From NCBI GenBank assembly GCA_047629355.1, contig JBLHWU010000250.1, forward strand, positions 1-8,588: a stretch of DNA of 8,588 nt. The letters are read 5' to 3'. Positions 7,132 through 8,588 of this stretch are shown here, in pieces. Numbering within the stretch: the stretch's first letter is position 1; the number at the start of each line of letters is the position of its first letter. The position numbers and the translations under genes are program-made. The notes below the pieces were generated by a model. The model was given only the letters and a program-made list of their open reading frames with translations, did no database searches and was not told where the DNA came from. Source of the stretch: CAYUNA01 sp047629355. GTDB taxonomy: Bacteria > Bacteroidota > Bacteroidia > Chitinophagales > Saprospiraceae.

Positions 7132-7148
7132 TGTAAAAAAACAGACGC
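7127..7148 (+). terminator. Hairpin inside the IS left end, possible block to read-through transcription
   Basis: GCGTCTGT (7127-7134) and ACAGACGC (7141-7148) form a perfect 8-bp stem with an A6 loop, followed by TGTAATTATTTGTTTTTC. The first arm shares 5 bases with the terminal inverted repeat. Its place between the IS end and the transposase start fits the known strategy of IS elements that fold or terminate transcripts entering from outside, limiting transposase production. The function is inferred; the stem is seen. Confidence 0.5.
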
Positions 7149-7231
7149 TGTAATTATTTGTTTTTCAGTGTTTTGTAGCGTTTTTTTGGATTTTGGGACT
7201 TGAAAAGAAATACCTTGTAGCTAAAATAGCT

Positions 7232-8404
7232 ATGTATCAAGGCAAATATGTTTTCGCCCAAATTATGGAAATCGTTTCTCGCTACGAGTTTGAGAAATGC
7301 GTTACTCGTTATAAAGGAAACAATAACTTAGTTCATTTTAAATGCTGGCAACAATTTCTGTGCATGGCTTTTGGACAATTAGCTTATCGAGAAAGTATTC
7401 GCGATATTTTCAATTGTTTAAATGCTCATAAAAAGAAAGCGTATCATCTGGGATTAAAAAATTTAGCTGATGCGACCACCTTGACACGCGCCAATAAAAA
7501 TCGCGATTGGCACATTTGGGCAGATTTCGCAAAACATCTTATTTCGGTTGCTTGTCCATTATATCTCGAAGATAATGATTTCACTTTGGATTTAGACAAC
7601 ACCGTTTATGCTTTGGATGCTTCAACAATAGATTTATGCCTGAGCGTTTTCAAATGGGCAAAGTTTCGTAAAGAAAAAGGCGCAGTTAAACTCCATACTT
7701 TAATGGATTTACGCGGTAATATACCCGCATTTATTGACACTACAGATGGTAAAGTCCATGATGTCAAAGTTTTGGATAAACTGGATTTTGAACCTGAGGC
7801 ATTCTATATAACTGACAAAGATTATTACGATTTCAGGCGTTTATTTAAAATAAATACCGCCCTTGCTTTTTTTGTGATTCGTACTAAGAAAAACTTGACG
7901 TTCAGGCGAATTTATTCTAACAACGTTGATAAAAGGACTGGTTTGAGATGTGACCAAGTTATTAAACTCACAGGTTACAAATCTCAAAAAAGCTATCCTG
8001 ATAAATTGCGGCGCATCAAATATTACAATGCTGAAAAAGCGAAAACCTATATTTTTCTAACGAATAATTTTCAGGTAGACGCTTTGATAATTGCCGAATT
8101 GTATAAAAACAGATGGCAAATCGAGTTGTTTTTCAAATGGATTAAGCAACATTTGAAAATCAAAAAGTTTTGGGGAGAATCCGAAAATGCGGTTAAAACA
8201 CAAATTTGGATTGCCGTCTGTGCCTATTTGATTGTTGCAATTTTCAAAAAACAACTCAAAACAGACCTCAGCCTCTACAATATATTACAGATTTTGAGTG
8301 TCTCCCTTTTTGACAAAACCCTTGTGAATCAGTTACTTATGAATACCGATTTACAATTTGAAGATACATCTGTTCATAAACAACTGAATACCTTTGAGTT
8401 ATGA
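7232..8404 (+). CDS. IS4-family transposase (DUF4372 plus DDE domain)
   Basis: Catalyses cut-and-paste movement of the surrounding element by DNA cleavage at its inverted repeats. I chose ATG 7232 (product 390 aa, MYQGKYVFAQIMEIV), because relatives I recall begin M-x-QGKYVFAQ; the frame stays open upstream to a TTG at 7193, but those 13 residues look non-conserved. Numbered from that TTG: residues 14-85 are the DUF4372-like N-terminal domain; the RNase H-like core has LDASTIDL with Asp142, YITDKDYYDF with Asp208, and LYKNRWQIELFFKWIK with Y304-R307-E311-K318, the exact IS4 YREK spacing with Glu311 as third catalytic acid. The second-Asp motif usually reads DRGY or DKAY; here it is DKDY, a possible weakening change. 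The gene has no frameshift, ends two bases into the right inverted repeat, and has no Shine-Dalgarno site. TACCTTG at 7211-7217 is a possible -7 promoter element, which would also exclude the TTG start. Confidence 0.92.
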   Translation: MYQGKYVFAQIMEIVSRYEFEKCVTRYKGNNNLVHFKCWQQFLCMAFGQLAYRESIRDIFNCLNAHKKKAYHLGLKNLADATTLTRANKNRDWHIWADFAKHLISVACPLYLEDNDFTLDLDNTVYALDASTIDLCLSVFKWAKFRKEKGAVKLHTLMDLRGNIPAFIDTTDGKVHDVKVLDKLDFEPEAFYITDKDYYDFRRLFKINTALAFFVIRTKKNLTFRRIYSNNVDKRTGLRCDQVIKLTGYKSQKSYPDKLRRIKYYNAEKAKTYIFLTNNFQVDALIIAELYKNRWQIELFFKWIKQHLKIKKFWGESENAVKTQIWIAVCAYLIVAIFKKQLKTDLSLYNILQILSVSLFDKTLVNQLLMNTDLQFEDTSVHKQLNTFEL

Positions 8405-8417
8405 CGCATCACTAATG
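8403..8417 (-). repeat. Right terminal inverted repeat of the IS
   Basis: GACGCATCACTAATG is the exact reverse complement of the left end. Its first two bases are also the last two of the transposase TGA stop codon. Confidence 0.88.
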
Positions 8418-8423
8418 GTATTC

Positions 8424-8480
8424 CATACTACTATACATCAGTCATACTACTATACATCAGTCATACTACTATACATCAGT
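8424..8480. repeat. Three perfect tandem copies of a 19-bp unit
   Basis: CATACTACTATACATCAGT is repeated without change at 8424-8442, 8443-8461 and 8462-8480, starting six bases outside the IS right end. The copies are identical and adjacent, so this is a minisatellite-type repeat, not a CRISPR array. Perfect identity suggests recent expansion or slippage. The unit contains stop codons on both strands, so it is not coding. Confidence 0.85.
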
Positions 8481-8516
8481 ATATTGTTATGAATTAATTT
8501 GTTGATTATCAGCACT

Positions 8517-8588
8517 TTATGTTTTGACCCAAAGGGGTTGAGAATATGCCTTCAATGATTGGACTAAGAATCGAATAAAGGTTTTCAA
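8517..8588 (-). CDS. Possible C-terminal end of a gene running off the window
   Basis: A minus-strand frame is open from the window edge for 23 codons to a TAA at 8517-8519. It reads through FIRFLVQSLKAYSQPLWVKT, which has a protein-like amphipathic helix character. The fragment is too short to assign, and an open frame of this length can occur by chance. Positions 8481-8516 show nothing recognisable. Confidence 0.22.
   Translation of the reverse strand: MKTFIRFLVQSLKAYSQPLWVKT

Larger units (their letters stand above)
7117..8417 (+). mobile_element. Complete IS4-family insertion sequence, 1301 bp
   Basis: Perfect 15-bp terminal inverted repeats (CATTAGTGATGCGTC at 7117-7131 and its reverse complement at 8403-8417) enclose a single intact transposase gene with a Y-(2)-R-(3)-E-(6)-K signature. 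The element is compact: the right inverted repeat overlaps the transposase stop codon. A hairpin sits just inside the left end. Bases flanking the two ends (…CATTTAAAT on the left, GTATTCCATA on the right) do not match, so no target-site duplication is visible, implying rearrangement or deletion next to the element after insertion. It truncates a different transposase on its left. Confidence 0.88.

Noticed and set aside
8057..8254. Minus-strand frame inside the transposase gene
   Set aside because: Shadow of the conserved YREK region of the transposase.
8424..8480. Three evenly spaced repeats considered as a CRISPR array
   Set aside because: The 19-bp copies are directly adjacent with no spacers, and no cas gene is present.

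Overview
The window looks like an accessory, repeat-rich piece of a Bacteroidota chromosome (marine or environmental Flavobacteriia, Cytophagia or Saprospiria type; the genus cannot be fixed from the sequence). The reasons are two secreted proteins with type IX secretion system (T9SS) C-terminal sorting domains carrying the 'FPNP/YPNP ... GLYFIKV' signature, AT-rich leaders without Shine-Dalgarno sites, a Bacteroidota-type IS4-family transposase, and many small palindromic intergenic repeats.

Layout from left to right. Positions 1-290 hold two diverged tandem copies of a hairpin-forming element with no gene. Positions 339-381 are a GC-rich hairpin repeat that probably terminates the first gene. 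A minus-strand gene (429-3782) encodes a very large secreted protein: an unrecognised N-terminal region, a SASA/sialate O-acetylesterase-type SGNH esterase domain, an SdrD-B-like Ca-binding domain and a T9SS sorting domain. Behind its start, 3924-3969 is an inverted copy of the terminator repeat, followed by a second hairpin repeat (3966-4023). Then come a small minus-strand lipoprotein gene (4173-4604), a MITE-like long palindrome (4751-4949), another copy of the second hairpin repeat (4995-5052), and a minus-strand T9SS-secreted, propeller-like protein of unknown function (5082-6734). The right quarter is mobile DNA: a C-terminal remnant of one transposase (6813-7115, minus), cut off exactly at the left end of an intact 1301-bp IS4-family insertion sequence (7117-8417, transposase on plus). 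A triplicated 19-bp repeat (8424-8480) and a possible truncated reading frame at the window edge follow.

The three cellular genes share one strand but are separated by about 370-480 bp gaps filled with hairpin repeats, so they are probably independent transcription units rather than an operon. Functionally they point to the cell surface: a secreted carbohydrate de-acetylase, a lipoprotein and a secreted orphan protein. No SusC/SusD pair, regulator or glycoside hydrolase is present to make this a recognisable polysaccharide utilisation locus. I did not find a new defence or RNA-guided system. The most unusual material is the repeat landscape and the domain make-up of the esterase.
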